DNA of 64,000 bases from Komagataella phaffii GS115 (Eukaryota; Ascomycota; Pichiomycetes; Pichiales; Pichiaceae), in the NCBI RefSeq assembly GCF_000027005.1, contig NC_012964.1, positions 310,001-374,000 on the forward strand, read 5' to 3'. The first letter of the stretch is position 1, and every line of letters starts with the position of its first letter. Both the position numbers and the translations under genes were made by a program. The notes under the pieces were generated by a model. The model was not told the DNA's origin. It was given only the letters and a program-made list of their open reading frames with translations, and ran no database searches. Shown piece after piece: positions 1 through 11,076 of the stretch.

Positions 1-1993
<1,993 letters not shown>

Positions 1994-2517
1994 ATGACAG
2001 ATAAGAAAATAAAGTACCTTCCTGCCTTGGAAGATGCCAATATGTAAGTGATTCAGTGTCAAAATAAAGTGGCATTCAACTAACATGTTTTAGACCCTTG
2101 ACCGAGCAACAGCTGGCGATACTAGAGAAGCAGGTGGAGGCAGAACAACCCAACCCAACTACACAATCATCGTTCAATTATGCGTGGGGACTGATCAAGT
2201 CAGACGATGTAGAGGATAACAGAAATGGTATCAACATTTTGGTTAGTATATTCACTAATGTGCCTCAAAGGAGACGGGAATGTCTGTACTACTTGAGTTT
2301 GGGATGCCTGAAGTTGAATGAATTGGAGAACGCAAAGCGATACGTGGACGGAATTCTGGCACATGAACCTGACAATTATCAAGCATTGCAACTTAAACAA
2401 GTCATAGAAAATAAGATATCCAGGGATGGATTAGTGGGGATTGCTTTGTTTGGTGGTGCCGTTGCTATTGGAGCTGCTGCACTGAGCACTATGTTCAGAT
2501 ATAACCGGAAGAAGTAA
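1994..2517 (+). CDS. FIS1: FIS1, mitochondrial fission protein (one intron)
   Basis: Fis1 is a tail-anchored outer-membrane protein of mitochondria and peroxisomes that recruits the fission machinery (Mdv1/Dnm1). Exon 1 is 1994-2043. The intron is 2044-2093 (GTAAGT donor, CAACTAAC branch region, TTTTAG acceptor, 50 nt) and exon 2 is 2094-2517, giving 157 residues. Joining restores the family N-terminus (YLPALEDANIPLTEQQ), which an intronless reading lacks. The SSFNYAWGLIKS motif and the RRRECLYYLSLGC motif mark the TPR-like helical bundle. Residues about 134-150 are a Gly/Ala-rich membrane anchor, followed by the short basic tail YNRKK. Length matches the family (about 155 residues). Confidence 0.95.
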
Positions 2518-3057
2518 ACTTTGGACTGGTCTAATGAGGCGGCGTAGACAGACAAGAGTTCGCATGTACTTCTAAGGAATAACTCATCCGCTGTCTCTTT
2601 ACGGAAACGTTTTCAAAGTCTTGTGAATAATTATATAGCTAAATTGATATGTTTGTATGTGATTTGTTACCACATCGTTAAATGCATAGAATGTGTCAAT
2701 GTTCTGTCTCTAACGTACGAGCAGTGGTAATCTGGAACAAAAACCAAGAAAGACCAATTGAGGATTTTTTGATGTTGAATTAATACGAGTTATAGTTGGC
2801 AAATTAGAGTTTCTATTTAGAATAATCTAAAAGCTGAATAATATATTATAAAAAAATAATTTAATGAAAGCTAACTTTAATCAGCCTGAAACCAATGATC
2901 TGATCTAAACACGGGTGAAGCAACCAGAAAGGTCAAATCACTATAGTATCTGAGGATTCATGCTTGCAAGAGATGGATCAGATGTACAGTGTGATTTTGT
3001 GCGAGCCTGCGAAATCTCACTACCTGAAAAATCATTGTGGGAGCTAAACTCTTGCCC
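2518..3057. other. Intergenic region between FIS1 and TAD1
   Basis: This 540-bp stretch holds the FIS1 terminator region and the TAD1 promoter. It becomes strongly AT-rich at about 2770-2880, with a run of A near 2850. No coding frame or RNA gene is supportable. A GTG-initiated extension of TAD1 begins at 3037 but is not favoured. Confidence 0.55.
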
Positions 3058-4152
3058 ATGGTCCTTGAACCAGAGCTCCCAAACTCTCTGGCAGATAGGA
3101 TGGCCGATGCTGTCTTTCAAGTTTATGAGAGAGATAAGATCCTGGCCCAAAACAAAGCAGCCAAACCTGTCACCCGCACCAGTGGAGTCGAAGAATGGAC
3201 AGTTCTGGCTAGCATTCTAATGATACACGATAACAAAGTCAAACCGCTCACGTTGACTACTGGTGTGAAATGTATGCCTGATGAAACTTTGAAAAACAGC
3301 CGGGGAAGAATTGTCCATGATATGCATGCTGAAATATTAAGCATTAGAGCTTTTCAAAGGTTTATCATCCAAGACATGGATTTTCTGAGAGTGTTAGAAA
3401 AGACACAAGAGGGACTCAAAGTGAAAGATGGCATAGAATTTGCGTTGTATATTAGTGAGCTGCCTTGTGGAGATGCCTCAATCAAAGACGCGGAGAGGTG
3501 GGAGTATGGTTTTGGGATAGTTGATGGAAAAAGCAAAAGAGTAAGATTGAGTGAATCTGTATTGCTTAGAGGAAGAAGTGATGTCGGCGATCTTGGAAAA
3601 GTCAGAACAAAACCTGGTAGGGGTGATTCGTTTGTTAGTTTGAGCAAATCTTGCTCAGACAAACTGGTAAAGATACAGAAAGTTGGACTTTTCAACGGTG
3701 TGGTTAGCCAATTTGTTTCTCAGAAACACCTGAAATATTTAGTTCTCCCTCATGTCCCTGGCTCCTCCGAAAGTATAAATAGATGCTTCACCCGTTTGAA
3801 AGGAGAAAGAATGACGATTTTGACAACATCAAGAGACTTTGTACATCGCAGAAAGGATGGAAAACTTCCATGTAATATTAGCATGATATACCTCGTGGAC
3901 CAGCAATTAGAACTACTCTGTAAAGGGATCAAGAACGGTACAAAAGGCGTTTCAGATAAGAACAGCAGTATGGTGAGTAGATACAACCTGACCAAAGCAA
4001 TTGAAAAGCATTTGAATCGTGAAAAGCTAGAACTTGCAACTAAGAGCTATTACCAACTAAAGAAAAACGGAAACCGATACGAGCAAGTGGAAAAGTCTAA
4101 AGCAGAACTAGGCAATTGGGTCCCTACATACAGAGATGACTTTTCTCTTTAA
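3058..4152 (+). CDS. TAD1: TAD1, tRNA-specific adenosine deaminase (A37 of tRNA-Ala)
   Basis: Tad1 deaminates adenosine 37 to inosine in eukaryotic tRNA-Ala and belongs to the ADAR/ADAT1 deaminase family. I chose the ATG at 3058 (364 residues) because the family begins close to the SLADRMADAVFQVY helix; the frame extends upstream only through a GTG. The zinc site is complete: DMHAE gives His90 and catalytic Glu92, LPCGDAS gives Cys137 and SKSCSDK gives Cys199. The substrate-loop segment KPGRGD precedes the last cysteine, as in ADAT1 proteins. The gene is convergent with the ankyrin gene just downstream. The S. cerevisiae orthologues YGL243W and YGL242C are also neighbours. Confidence 0.93.
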   Translation: MVLEPELPNSLADRMADAVFQVYERDKILAQNKAAKPVTRTSGVEEWTVLASILMIHDNKVKPLTLTTGVKCMPDETLKNSRGRIVHDMHAEILSIRAFQRFIIQDMDFLRVLEKTQEGLKVKDGIEFALYISELPCGDASIKDAERWEYGFGIVDGKSKRVRLSESVLLRGRSDVGDLGKVRTKPGRGDSFVSLSKSCSDKLVKIQKVGLFNGVVSQFVSQKHLKYLVLPHVPGSSESINRCFTRLKGERMTILTTSRDFVHRRKDGKLPCNISMIYLVDQQLELLCKGIKNGTKGVSDKNSSMVSRYNLTKAIEKHLNREKLELATKSYYQLKKNGNRYEQVEKSKAELGNWVPTYRDDFSL

Positions 4153-4196
4153 CTGCTTCAACCCCTATTTATTCATCTAAGCTAATTGATAAGCCG

Positions 4197-4685
4197 CTAG
4201 TCGCTGTCGGAGGCTGGTCCAGCATTCTCATCTTCATCTACAATAACAACGTTTGAAGCATACTCTGCATTCAATAGTATCTGGGTCAATTCAGGGTTAT
4301 TCACCACCAGATCCACGGGTTTATCTCCGTTCTTGTTGGTGGCATTGACGTCAGCTCCAGCTGCAATCAGCTCCTCCACGATAAACGTTCCATGTTCCGG
4401 TTCTTCTTCGCTGTACTTGACAGCCAAATGCAAGGGAGTGTTCTCGTCCAGTCTGTTCTTAGAATCTAATTCGACACCTTCCTGGTCGAGTAGAATGTCT
4501 AATATTTCGAATGCTCCATAAGCAGCGGCCAAATGAAGAGCTTTGTTGCCCATTACGTCCTGTGATGTGTTAATCAATTGGGTTATGCCATCTTTATTTT
4601 CGAGAATTATGGATTCCAGAAGGTCAACGTTGTTTCTACGGGCTGCATCGATCAATTGCTCCGATGAACTGGCTCCCTCTGACAT
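4197..4685 (-). CDS. Small ankyrin-repeat protein, YGL242C-like
   Basis: This encodes 162 residues. Three ankyrin repeats are readable: one near residues 45-75 (NKALHLAAAYGAFEILDILL), one near 80-118 (NTPLHLAVKYS, IVEELIAAGADVNATN) and a degenerate third (GDKPVDLVVN). A short acidic C-terminus (DEDENAGPASDSD) follows. There is no signal peptide or membrane segment. The biochemical role is unknown to me; such repeats mediate protein contacts. Assignment as the YGL242C orthologue rests on the shared EQLIDAARRNN start and on its convergent position next to TAD1, as in S. cerevisiae. Yar1, the Rps3 chaperone, is a similar small ankyrin protein and an alternative, but its neighbourhood differs. 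Confidence 0.85.
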   Translation of the reverse strand: MSEGASSSEQLIDAARRNNVDLLESIILENKDGITQLINTSQDVMGNKALHLAAAYGAFEILDILLDQEGVELDSKNRLDENTPLHLAVKYSEEEPEHGTFIVEELIAAGADVNATNKNGDKPVDLVVNNPELTQILLNAEYASNVVIVDEDENAGPASDSD

Positions 4686-5459
4686 TATTGGAGTAGTGAA
4701 ATGATGGGTAGGGTTGTATGGGAACGTCTAGTGATGTGCTACGATTTAGGTGTAAAATGTTGAAGAAGATTCGAGGGCTTCGTAGGAGAGGCGGAGCGAG
4801 AGAGGTTAATGTCACCCCCACTACCAAATGGTGGATGGCAGTTGGATGAGTGTGATAAATCCTCGAAAAAGAGTCAAGGCCAGCAAGCAACACCATCCCC
4901 GGCAACCATCCAGTTTAAGATCCAGACTGCCAGATTCTAGATCTTGATAAAAAATCACGCTGCAGTTGGAAGATTAGAAAAAAAATGAAAAAGGGACCTT
5001 GTTCTTTAATGCGTCCCCCTGATTCACGTTTGAAAAAAGAAAATAAAATCAAGCGAACCAGAACGCAGGTCCTTATTATGCGCACGGAACAATAACAAAA
5101 TTTTGTATTTTGTAAACATAAATTACGAGATCAGCCAGTCAGTGGCCGTTGTTAGGCCCCTTAATTTAGATTTGGGGCAATCTTAAAGATCAACAATAGA
5201 CATATGCAATGACATGCAGGAGGTCGCGTCAGTTTCGACCCCTTCCAGCAAAACCTCTGATCAAAACAGGTATAACCGCTACTATGGCATGAAATACAGG
5301 CTATTTTATCGGATCTAAGCTACGGATATACGGGTAATTCTACACGAGAGTTACAAATCAACCACTACGCGTTCGAAAACAAAACAAAAGAATGTAGATG
5401 GTCAATACTATAAAAAGATCCGGAATGAGTACTTTACAATACCTTCTCAAGCATAATCG
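4686..5459. other. Intergenic region upstream of the subtilase
   Basis: This 774-bp region lies between the divergent ankyrin and subtilase genes. It contains A-rich patches near 4975-5045 and a TATA element at 5409-5417. An ATG at 5425 opens a short frame that overlaps the subtilase start out of frame. It matters only if transcription begins upstream of it. No RNA gene was seen. Confidence 0.55.
5409..5417 (+). promoter_or_regulatory. TATA element of the subtilase gene
   Basis: TATAAAAAG lies 43 nt before the ATG at 5460, in an otherwise ordinary upstream region. Position and sequence fit a TATA-dependent, possibly regulated, promoter. The transcription start is not known. Confidence 0.5.
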
Positions 5460-8400
5460 ATGTTCCTCAAAAGTCTCCTTAGTTTTGCGTCTATCCTAAC
5501 GCTTTGCAAGGCCTGGGATCTGGAAGATGTACAAGATGCACCAAAGATCAAAGGTAATGAAGTACCCGGTCGCTATATCATTGAGTATGAAGAAGCTTCC
5601 ACTTCAGCATTTGCTACCCAACTGAGAGCTGGGGGATATGACTTTAACATCCAATACGACTACTCAACTGGTTCCCTTTTCAACGGAGCATCTGTTCAAA
5701 TCAGCAACGATAACAAAACCACTTTCCAGGATTTGCAAAGTTTGCGTGCAGTCAAAAATGTTTACCCAGCTACTCTCATTACATTAGATGAAACATTTGA
5801 GCTTGCTGACACGAAGCCATGGAACCCTCATGGAATTACCGGTGTCGATTCTTTGCATGAGCAAGGATATACTGGTAGTGGTGTTGTTATTGCAGTTATC
5901 GATACTGGTGTTGACTATACACACCCTGCTCTGGGTGGTGGTATCGGAGATAATTTCCCTATCAAAGCTGGTTATGATTTGTCTTCCGGTGATGGTGTCA
6001 TCACGAATGATCCTATGGATTGTGACGGTCATGGTACCTTTGTATCCTCCATCATTGTTGCAAATAACAAAGATATGGTTGGTGTTGCACCAGATGCTCA
6101 GATTGTCATGTACAAAGTGTTCCCCTGTTCTGATAGTACTTCGACTGACATAGTTATGGCGGGTATGCAAAAGGCCTATGATGATGGTCACAAGATTATT
6201 TCGCTATCACTGGGATCTGACTCGGGGTTTTCCAGTACTCCAGCTTCCTTAATGGCCAGCAGGATTGCTCAAGACAGAGTTGTTTTGGTGGCTGCTGGTA
6301 ACTCTGGAGAACTTGGTCCATTCTATGCCTCCTCCCCTGCTTCTGGGAAACAAGTCATTTCAGTTGGATCTGTTCAAAACGAACAATGGACAACCTTTCC
6401 AGTAACCTTTACCTCTTCAAACGGTGAATCAAGGGTTTTTCCTTACCTCGCTTACAATGGTGCACAGATTGGATTTGATGCCGAGCTTGAGGTTGATTTT
6501 ACCGAAGAAAGAGGATGCGTCTATGAACCAGAGATCTCCGCAGATAATGCGAATAAAGCTATTTTGTTAAGAAGGGGCGTCGGCTGTGTTGAAAACTTGG
6601 AATTCAATTTATTGTCTGTGGCTGGTTACAAGGCTTACTTCTTGTACAACTCATTTTCAAGACCATGGAGTCTCTTGAATATTTCTCCACTGATTGAGCT
6701 AGACAACGCTTACTCTCTTGTTGAAGAGGAAGTTGGAATATGGGTGAAAACCCAAATCGACGCCGGTAACACCGTCAAGTTAAAGGTGAGCACGAGTGAC
6801 CAAATGTTGCCATCTGATAAAGAGTATTTGGGAGTTGGAAAGATGGATTATTACTCCTCTCAAGGACCTGCTTATGAGCTTGAATTTTTCCCAACGATAT
6901 CCGCTCCAGGTGGAGACAGTTGGGGCGCTTGGCCCGGTGGGCAATACGGTGTTGCCTCAGGAACAAGTTTTGCTTGCCCCTATGTTGCAGGTCTTACAGC
7001 TCTTTATGAATCGCAGTTTGGAATTCAAGATCCCCAGGACTATGTGAGAAAATTAGTCTCCACAGCTACCGATCTTCAATTATTTGACTGGAACGCAGTG
7101 AAACTTGAGACCTCTATGAATGCTCCACTTATTCAACAGGGAGCTGGTCTAGTGAACGCTCTTGGTTTGTTTGAGACTAAGACTGTGATCGTGTCTGCTC
7201 CTTATTTGGAGCTCAATGACACCATCAATAGAGCCAGTGAGTATACCATTCAAATTAAGAATGAGAACTCTGAGACTATTACCTATCAAGTTGTTCACGT
7301 TCCGGGAACTACTGTCTACTCTAGATCAGCTTCTGGGAACATCCCATACCTGGTCAATCAAGATTTTGCACCTTACGGTGATAGTGATGCTGCGACAGTT
7401 GCTCTATCCACAGAAGAGTTGGTTTTGGGACCAGGAGAAGTTGGTGAAGTCACTGTGATCTTCTCTACAGAAGAAATTGATCAAGAAACTGCTCCAATTA
7501 TTCAGGGTAAGATTACATTTTATGGTGATGTCATACCGATTGCTGTTCCTTATATGGGAGTTGAAGTTGATATTCATTCCTGGGAGCCTCTCATTGAGAG
7601 GCCTTTATCAGTGAGAATGTATTTGGATGATGGTTCCTTAGCATATGTTGATGATGATCCTGATTATGAGTTCAATGTGTATGACTGGGATTCTCCTAGA
7701 TTTTATTTTAACCTGAGATATGCAACCAAAGAAGTATCGATTGACTTGGTGCACCCTGATTATAGCATTGAGAACGACTACGAATGGCCTTTAGTTTCCG
7801 GACACAACAACTATTATGGTCCCGTGGGATACGACTACGATTATACCTCGGGTCAAGCCTTTTTGCCTCGTTACTTTCAACAACGTATTAACGAACTTGG
7901 ATATCTTTCTTTTTCCAGATTTGCTAACTTTTCTGTAGTTCCTGCTGGTGAATACAAAGCTCTATTTAGAGTTTTGCTACCATATGGAGACTTTTGGAAC
8001 AAAGAAGACTGGCAATTGTTTGAATCCCCAGTGTTTAACGTCCTCGCTCCACCGAATGAAGAAAACACTACTGAAGAGCCAACTGAGGAATCCAGCGAGG
8101 AGCCTACCGAAGAGTCAACGTCTGAGTCAACTGAAGAGCCCTCTTCTGAGTCAACTGAGAAATCTAGCGAGGTGCCAACTGAAGAAATTACTGAAGATGC
8201 AACATCCACAATTGATGATGATGAAGCATCCACCGAAAGCTCTACTGAAGAACCAAGTGCTCAGCCCACCGGTCCTTACTCTGATTTGACTGTCGGTGAG
8301 GCCATTACCGACGTTAGTGTCACCAGTTTGAGGACAACTGAAGCATTTGGATACACTTCCGACTGGTTGGTTGTGTCTTTCACTTTCAACACTACTGACA

Positions 8401-10463
8401 GAGATATTACTCTCCCACCTTACGCTGTTGTACAAGTAACTATCCCAAATGAACTTCAATTCATTGCTCATCCAGAATACGCCCCATACCTTGAGCCCTC
8501 ATTGCAAGTTTTCTACACTAAGAATGAAAGATTAATTATGACTAGTCAGTTCAACTACGACACCAGAGTCATCGACTTCAAGTTTGACAATCGAGACCAA
8601 GTAATAACTCAAGTGGAGGGAGTTGTTTATTTCACGATGAAACTAGAACAAGATTTCATTTCTGCATTGGCCCCAGGTGAATACGATTTTGAATTTCATA
8701 CATCCGTTGATTCTTATGCTTCGACCTTTGACTTTATTCCATTGATTAGATCCGAGCCAATCAAATTGATAGCAGGTGCACCAGACGAAGTTGAATGGTT
8801 TATTGATATTCCAAGTGCATACAGCGATTTGGCAACGATAGATATTAGTTCTGATATCGATACTAATGATAATTTGCAGCAGTACTTCTATGATTGCTCA
8901 AAGCTCAAGTACACTATTGGAAAAGAGTTTGATCAGTGGGGTAATTTTACAGCTGGATCAGATGGTAACCAATACAGCAATACCACCGATGGGTATGTTC
9001 CAATTACTGATTCTACCGGCTCTCCAGTAGCTGAAGTTCAATGTTTAATGGAAAGTATCTCATTGAGTTTCACAAATACTCTTGCTGAGGATGAAGTATT
9101 GAGAGTTGTTCTTCACTCTTCTGCGTTTAGACGTGGTTCATTCACCATGGCCAACGTGGTAAACGTTGACATTACAGCTGGTGGATTGGCAAAAAGAGAA
9201 CTCTTCTCTTATATATTGGATGAAAATTACTATGCTAGTACTGGATCTGAGGGGTTGGCATTTGACGTATTTGAAGTTGCTGATCAGGTCGAGGAGCCAA
9301 CTGAGGAGTCAACCTCAGAGGAATCTACTGAACAGGAAACTTCCACCGAGGAACCTACCGAGGAATCAACTGAACCTACTGAGGAATCTACCCAGGAACC
9401 TACTGAAGAGCCCACCGACGAGCCTACTTCTGAGTCAACTGAGGAACCTTCTGAGGAGCCAACTTCTGACGATCTCTCAATTGACCCAACTGCTGTACCT
9501 ACCGATGAACCTACTGAAGAGCCAACTGAGGAGCCTACTTCTGAGTCAACTGAGGAACCTTCTGAGGAGCCAACTTCTGACGATCTCTCAATTGACCCAA
9601 CTGCTGTACCTACCGATGAACCTACTGAAGAGCCAACTGAGGAGCCGACCTCTGAGACTACCGATGATCCATCGATAGCACCTACTGCTGTGCCAACTTC
9701 CGACACATCTTCTGGACAATCGGTGGTTACTCAAAACACTACAGTCACTCAGACTACCATCACTTCAGTCTGTAATGTTTGTGCTGAGACCCCTGTAACA
9801 ATCACTTACACTGCACCAGTTGTGACTAAGCCAGTTTCTTACACCACCGTTACTTCAGTTTGCCATGTATGTGCAGAGACACCAATCACAGTTACCTTGA
9901 CGTTGCCATGTGAAACCGAAGACGTGACAAAGACTGCCGGCCCTAAGACTGTCACTTACACCGAAGTTTGCAACTCCTGTGCTGACAAGCCTATCACTTA
10001 CACCTACATCGCTCCAGAGTACACTCAAGGTGCCGAACGTACAACAGTTACATCGGTTTGCAACGTTTGTGCTGAGACACCTGTAACGCTAACATACACT
10101 GCGCCGAAAGCCAGTCGTCATACAGTTCCTTCACAATATTCAAGTGCCGGAGAGCTCATTTCATCCAAGGGGATCACGATTCCTACTGTTCCTGCCCGTC
10201 CAACTGGTACTTATAGTAAGTCTGTTGACACTAGCCAACGTACACTCGCTACCATTACAAAATCTTCAGATGAGTCTAACACTGTTACCACTACTCAAGC
10301 CACACAAGTTTTGAGCGGTGAATCCAGTGGAATTCAAGCTGCTTCAAACAGCACGAGCATCTCAGCTCCAACTGTCACTACAGCTGGGAACGAGAACTCT
10401 GGATCTAGATTTTCGTTTGCTGGACTATTCACAGTTCTGCCTCTTATCTTGTTCGTTATATAA
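5460..10463 (+). CDS. Large secreted subtilisin-like protease with Thr/Glu-rich stalk and probable GPI anchor
   Basis: This is a 1667-residue cell-surface serine protease of family S8. A signal peptide (MFLKSLLSFASILTLCKA) is followed by an I9-like propeptide region. The catalytic domain carries Asp148 (AVIDTGVD), His191 (CDGHGTF), oxyanion Asn281 (AAGNSG) and Ser503 (SGTSFACP). A large insert between Asn281 and Ser503 fits a PA-type domain, as in Vpr/C5a-peptidase-like subtilases. Fibronectin-like beta domains follow. Two Thr/Ser/Glu/Pro-rich stalks (DNA about 8065-8270 and 9290-9690) flank a further beta-rich domain. Four TSVCxVCAETP-type cysteine repeats lie at about 9745-10115. The Ser/Thr-rich tail ends in a hydrophobic GPI-type signal (FAGLFTVLPLILFVI). 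The substrate is unknown. The protease-plus-adhesin-stalk architecture suggests wall anchoring. All catalytic residues are intact. Confidence 0.9.
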   Translation: MFLKSLLSFASILTLCKAWDLEDVQDAPKIKGNEVPGRYIIEYEEASTSAFATQLRAGGYDFNIQYDYSTGSLFNGASVQISNDNKTTFQDLQSLRAVKNVYPATLITLDETFELADTKPWNPHGITGVDSLHEQGYTGSGVVIAVIDTGVDYTHPALGGGIGDNFPIKAGYDLSSGDGVITNDPMDCDGHGTFVSSIIVANNKDMVGVAPDAQIVMYKVFPCSDSTSTDIVMAGMQKAYDDGHKIISLSLGSDSGFSSTPASLMASRIAQDRVVLVAAGNSGELGPFYASSPASGKQVISVGSVQNEQWTTFPVTFTSSNGESRVFPYLAYNGAQIGFDAELEVDFTEERGCVYEPEISADNANKAILLRRGVGCVENLEFNLLSVAGYKAYFLYNSFSRPWSLLNISPLIELDNAYSLVEEEVGIWVKTQIDAGNTVKLKVSTSDQMLPSDKEYLGVGKMDYYSSQGPAYELEFFPTISAPGGDSWGAWPGGQYGVASGTSFACPYVAGLTALYESQFGIQDPQDYVRKLVSTATDLQLFDWNAVKLETSMNAPLIQQGAGLVNALGLFETKTVIVSAPYLELNDTINRASEYTIQIKNENSETITYQVVHVPGTTVYSRSASGNIPYLVNQDFAPYGDSDAATVALSTEELVLGPGEVGEVTVIFSTEEIDQETAPIIQGKITFYGDVIPIAVPYMGVEVDIHSWEPLIERPLSVRMYLDDGSLAYVDDDPDYEFNVYDWDSPRFYFNLRYATKEVSIDLVHPDYSIENDYEWPLVSGHNNYYGPVGYDYDYTSGQAFLPRYFQQRINELGYLSFSRFANFSVVPAGEYKALFRVLLPYGDFWNKEDWQLFESPVFNVLAPPNEENTTEEPTEESSEEPTEESTSESTEEPSSESTEKSSEVPTEEITEDATSTIDDDEASTESSTEEPSAQPTGPYSDLTVGEAITDVSVTSLRTTEAFGYTSDWLVVSFTFNTTDRDITLPPYAVVQVTIPNELQFIAHPEYAPYLEPSLQVFYTKNERLIMTSQFNYDTRVIDFKFDNRDQVITQVEGVVYFTMKLEQDFISALAPGEYDFEFHTSVDSYASTFDFIPLIRSEPIKLIAGAPDEVEWFIDIPSAYSDLATIDISSDIDTNDNLQQYFYDCSKLKYTIGKEFDQWGNFTAGSDGNQYSNTTDGYVPITDSTGSPVAEVQCLMESISLSFTNTLAEDEVLRVVLHSSAFRRGSFTMANVVNVDITAGGLAKRELFSYILDENYYASTGSEGLAFDVFEVADQVEEPTEESTSEESTEQETSTEEPTEESTEPTEESTQEPTEEPTDEPTSESTEEPSEEPTSDDLSIDPTAVPTDEPTEEPTEEPTSESTEEPSEEPTSDDLSIDPTAVPTDEPTEEPTEEPTSETTDDPSIAPTAVPTSDTSSGQSVVTQNTTVTQTTITSVCNVCAETPVTITYTAPVVTKPVSYTTVTSVCHVCAETPITVTLTLPCETEDVTKTAGPKTVTYTEVCNSCADKPITYTYIAPEYTQGAERTTVTSVCNVCAETPVTLTYTAPKASRHTVPSQYSSAGELISSKGITIPTVPARPTGTYSKSVDTSQRTLATITKSSDESNTVTTTQATQVLSGESSGIQAASNSTSISAPTVTTAGNENSGSRFSFAGLFTVLPLILFVI
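9420..9641 (+). repeat. Perfect 111-bp tandem duplication within the subtilase stalk
   Basis: Two identical copies, 9420-9530 and 9531-9641, lie head to tail. I compared them base by base and found no difference. The unit is 37 codons, so the reading frame is kept, and it adds one more Thr/Glu/Pro module containing the segment SDDLSIDPTAVPTDEP. Absence of any substitution, even at silent sites, implies a recent duplication or gene conversion. Confidence 0.95.
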
Positions 10464-11076
10464 GCTCTATGATATCTTATGTAGCCCATTGGGGGCTGCA
10501 TTTTTATAGCTTATTGACTATATAAATATTTTGAACATTCGTTTTTCAATCGTAGTTGACGTCGCAACTGCTTTATCAGAACATGATAAGATTGCGATAT
10601 ATATGTAAGGGTGTTTTTCACGAAAGTTTCAAGTCGGTCTTCGTTTAGCGTGCTCTGCAGGTATAATGACATGATAATTCCAAGACTGAAAACTGGACAT
10701 CCCGAAATACAAGAAACGGCAGGAATTCCAAGAATGCGAGCAGCTGTTAATTTCCCGAAATCGTCTCTTTGCGTCGACTTTTTGAATGATAGTGTTTTCG
10801 CCCTTGCTAAGTGCTTGTTTTTTACTCTTACTGTCATTCCCTTCCTTTACCTGGAGCGGAACTTCTTCACGCCCATACCCTGGCTATGCCTGCAGCTTCC
10901 AGAATCTTTCTTAGGTGTCCTCCTGTAAACGGGATATCTACATAGTTGCGTTGCAGCTTCTCCGGTTGCATCGGGCGCGCACTAGGCGTGGGTAACCCTG
11001 CAATACTAGTTTCTCCTTTTACTGTCTAAGTCTTCCAAGTACTCTTATCACTTCCACCGATTAACCCCAAAAACAT
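10464..11076. other. Intergenic region between the subtilase and GPH1
   Basis: This 613-bp region holds the subtilase 3' end and the GPH1 promoter. The first 100 bp are AT-rich. A reverse-strand ATG frame (10837 to 10511, 108 codons) and an overlapping forward frame of similar length are both present. Neither shows recognisable protein features, so I do not call a gene. A GC-rich patch lies near 10970-10990. Confidence 0.5.

Noticed and set aside
3037..3057. Upstream GTG-initiated extension of TAD1
   Set aside because: Family alignment begins near the ATG at 3058, and non-ATG starts are rare in yeast.
9284..9706. Long reverse-strand Ser/Val/Gly-rich frame opposite the subtilase stalk
   Set aside because: It is the antisense of a repetitive Thr/Glu/Pro codon array; repeats keep such shadows open.
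10511..10837. Reverse-strand ATG frame of 108 codons between the subtilase and GPH1
   Set aside because: No recognisable domain, an overlapping forward frame of similar length, and a position inside the GPH1 promoter. Conservation data would be needed.
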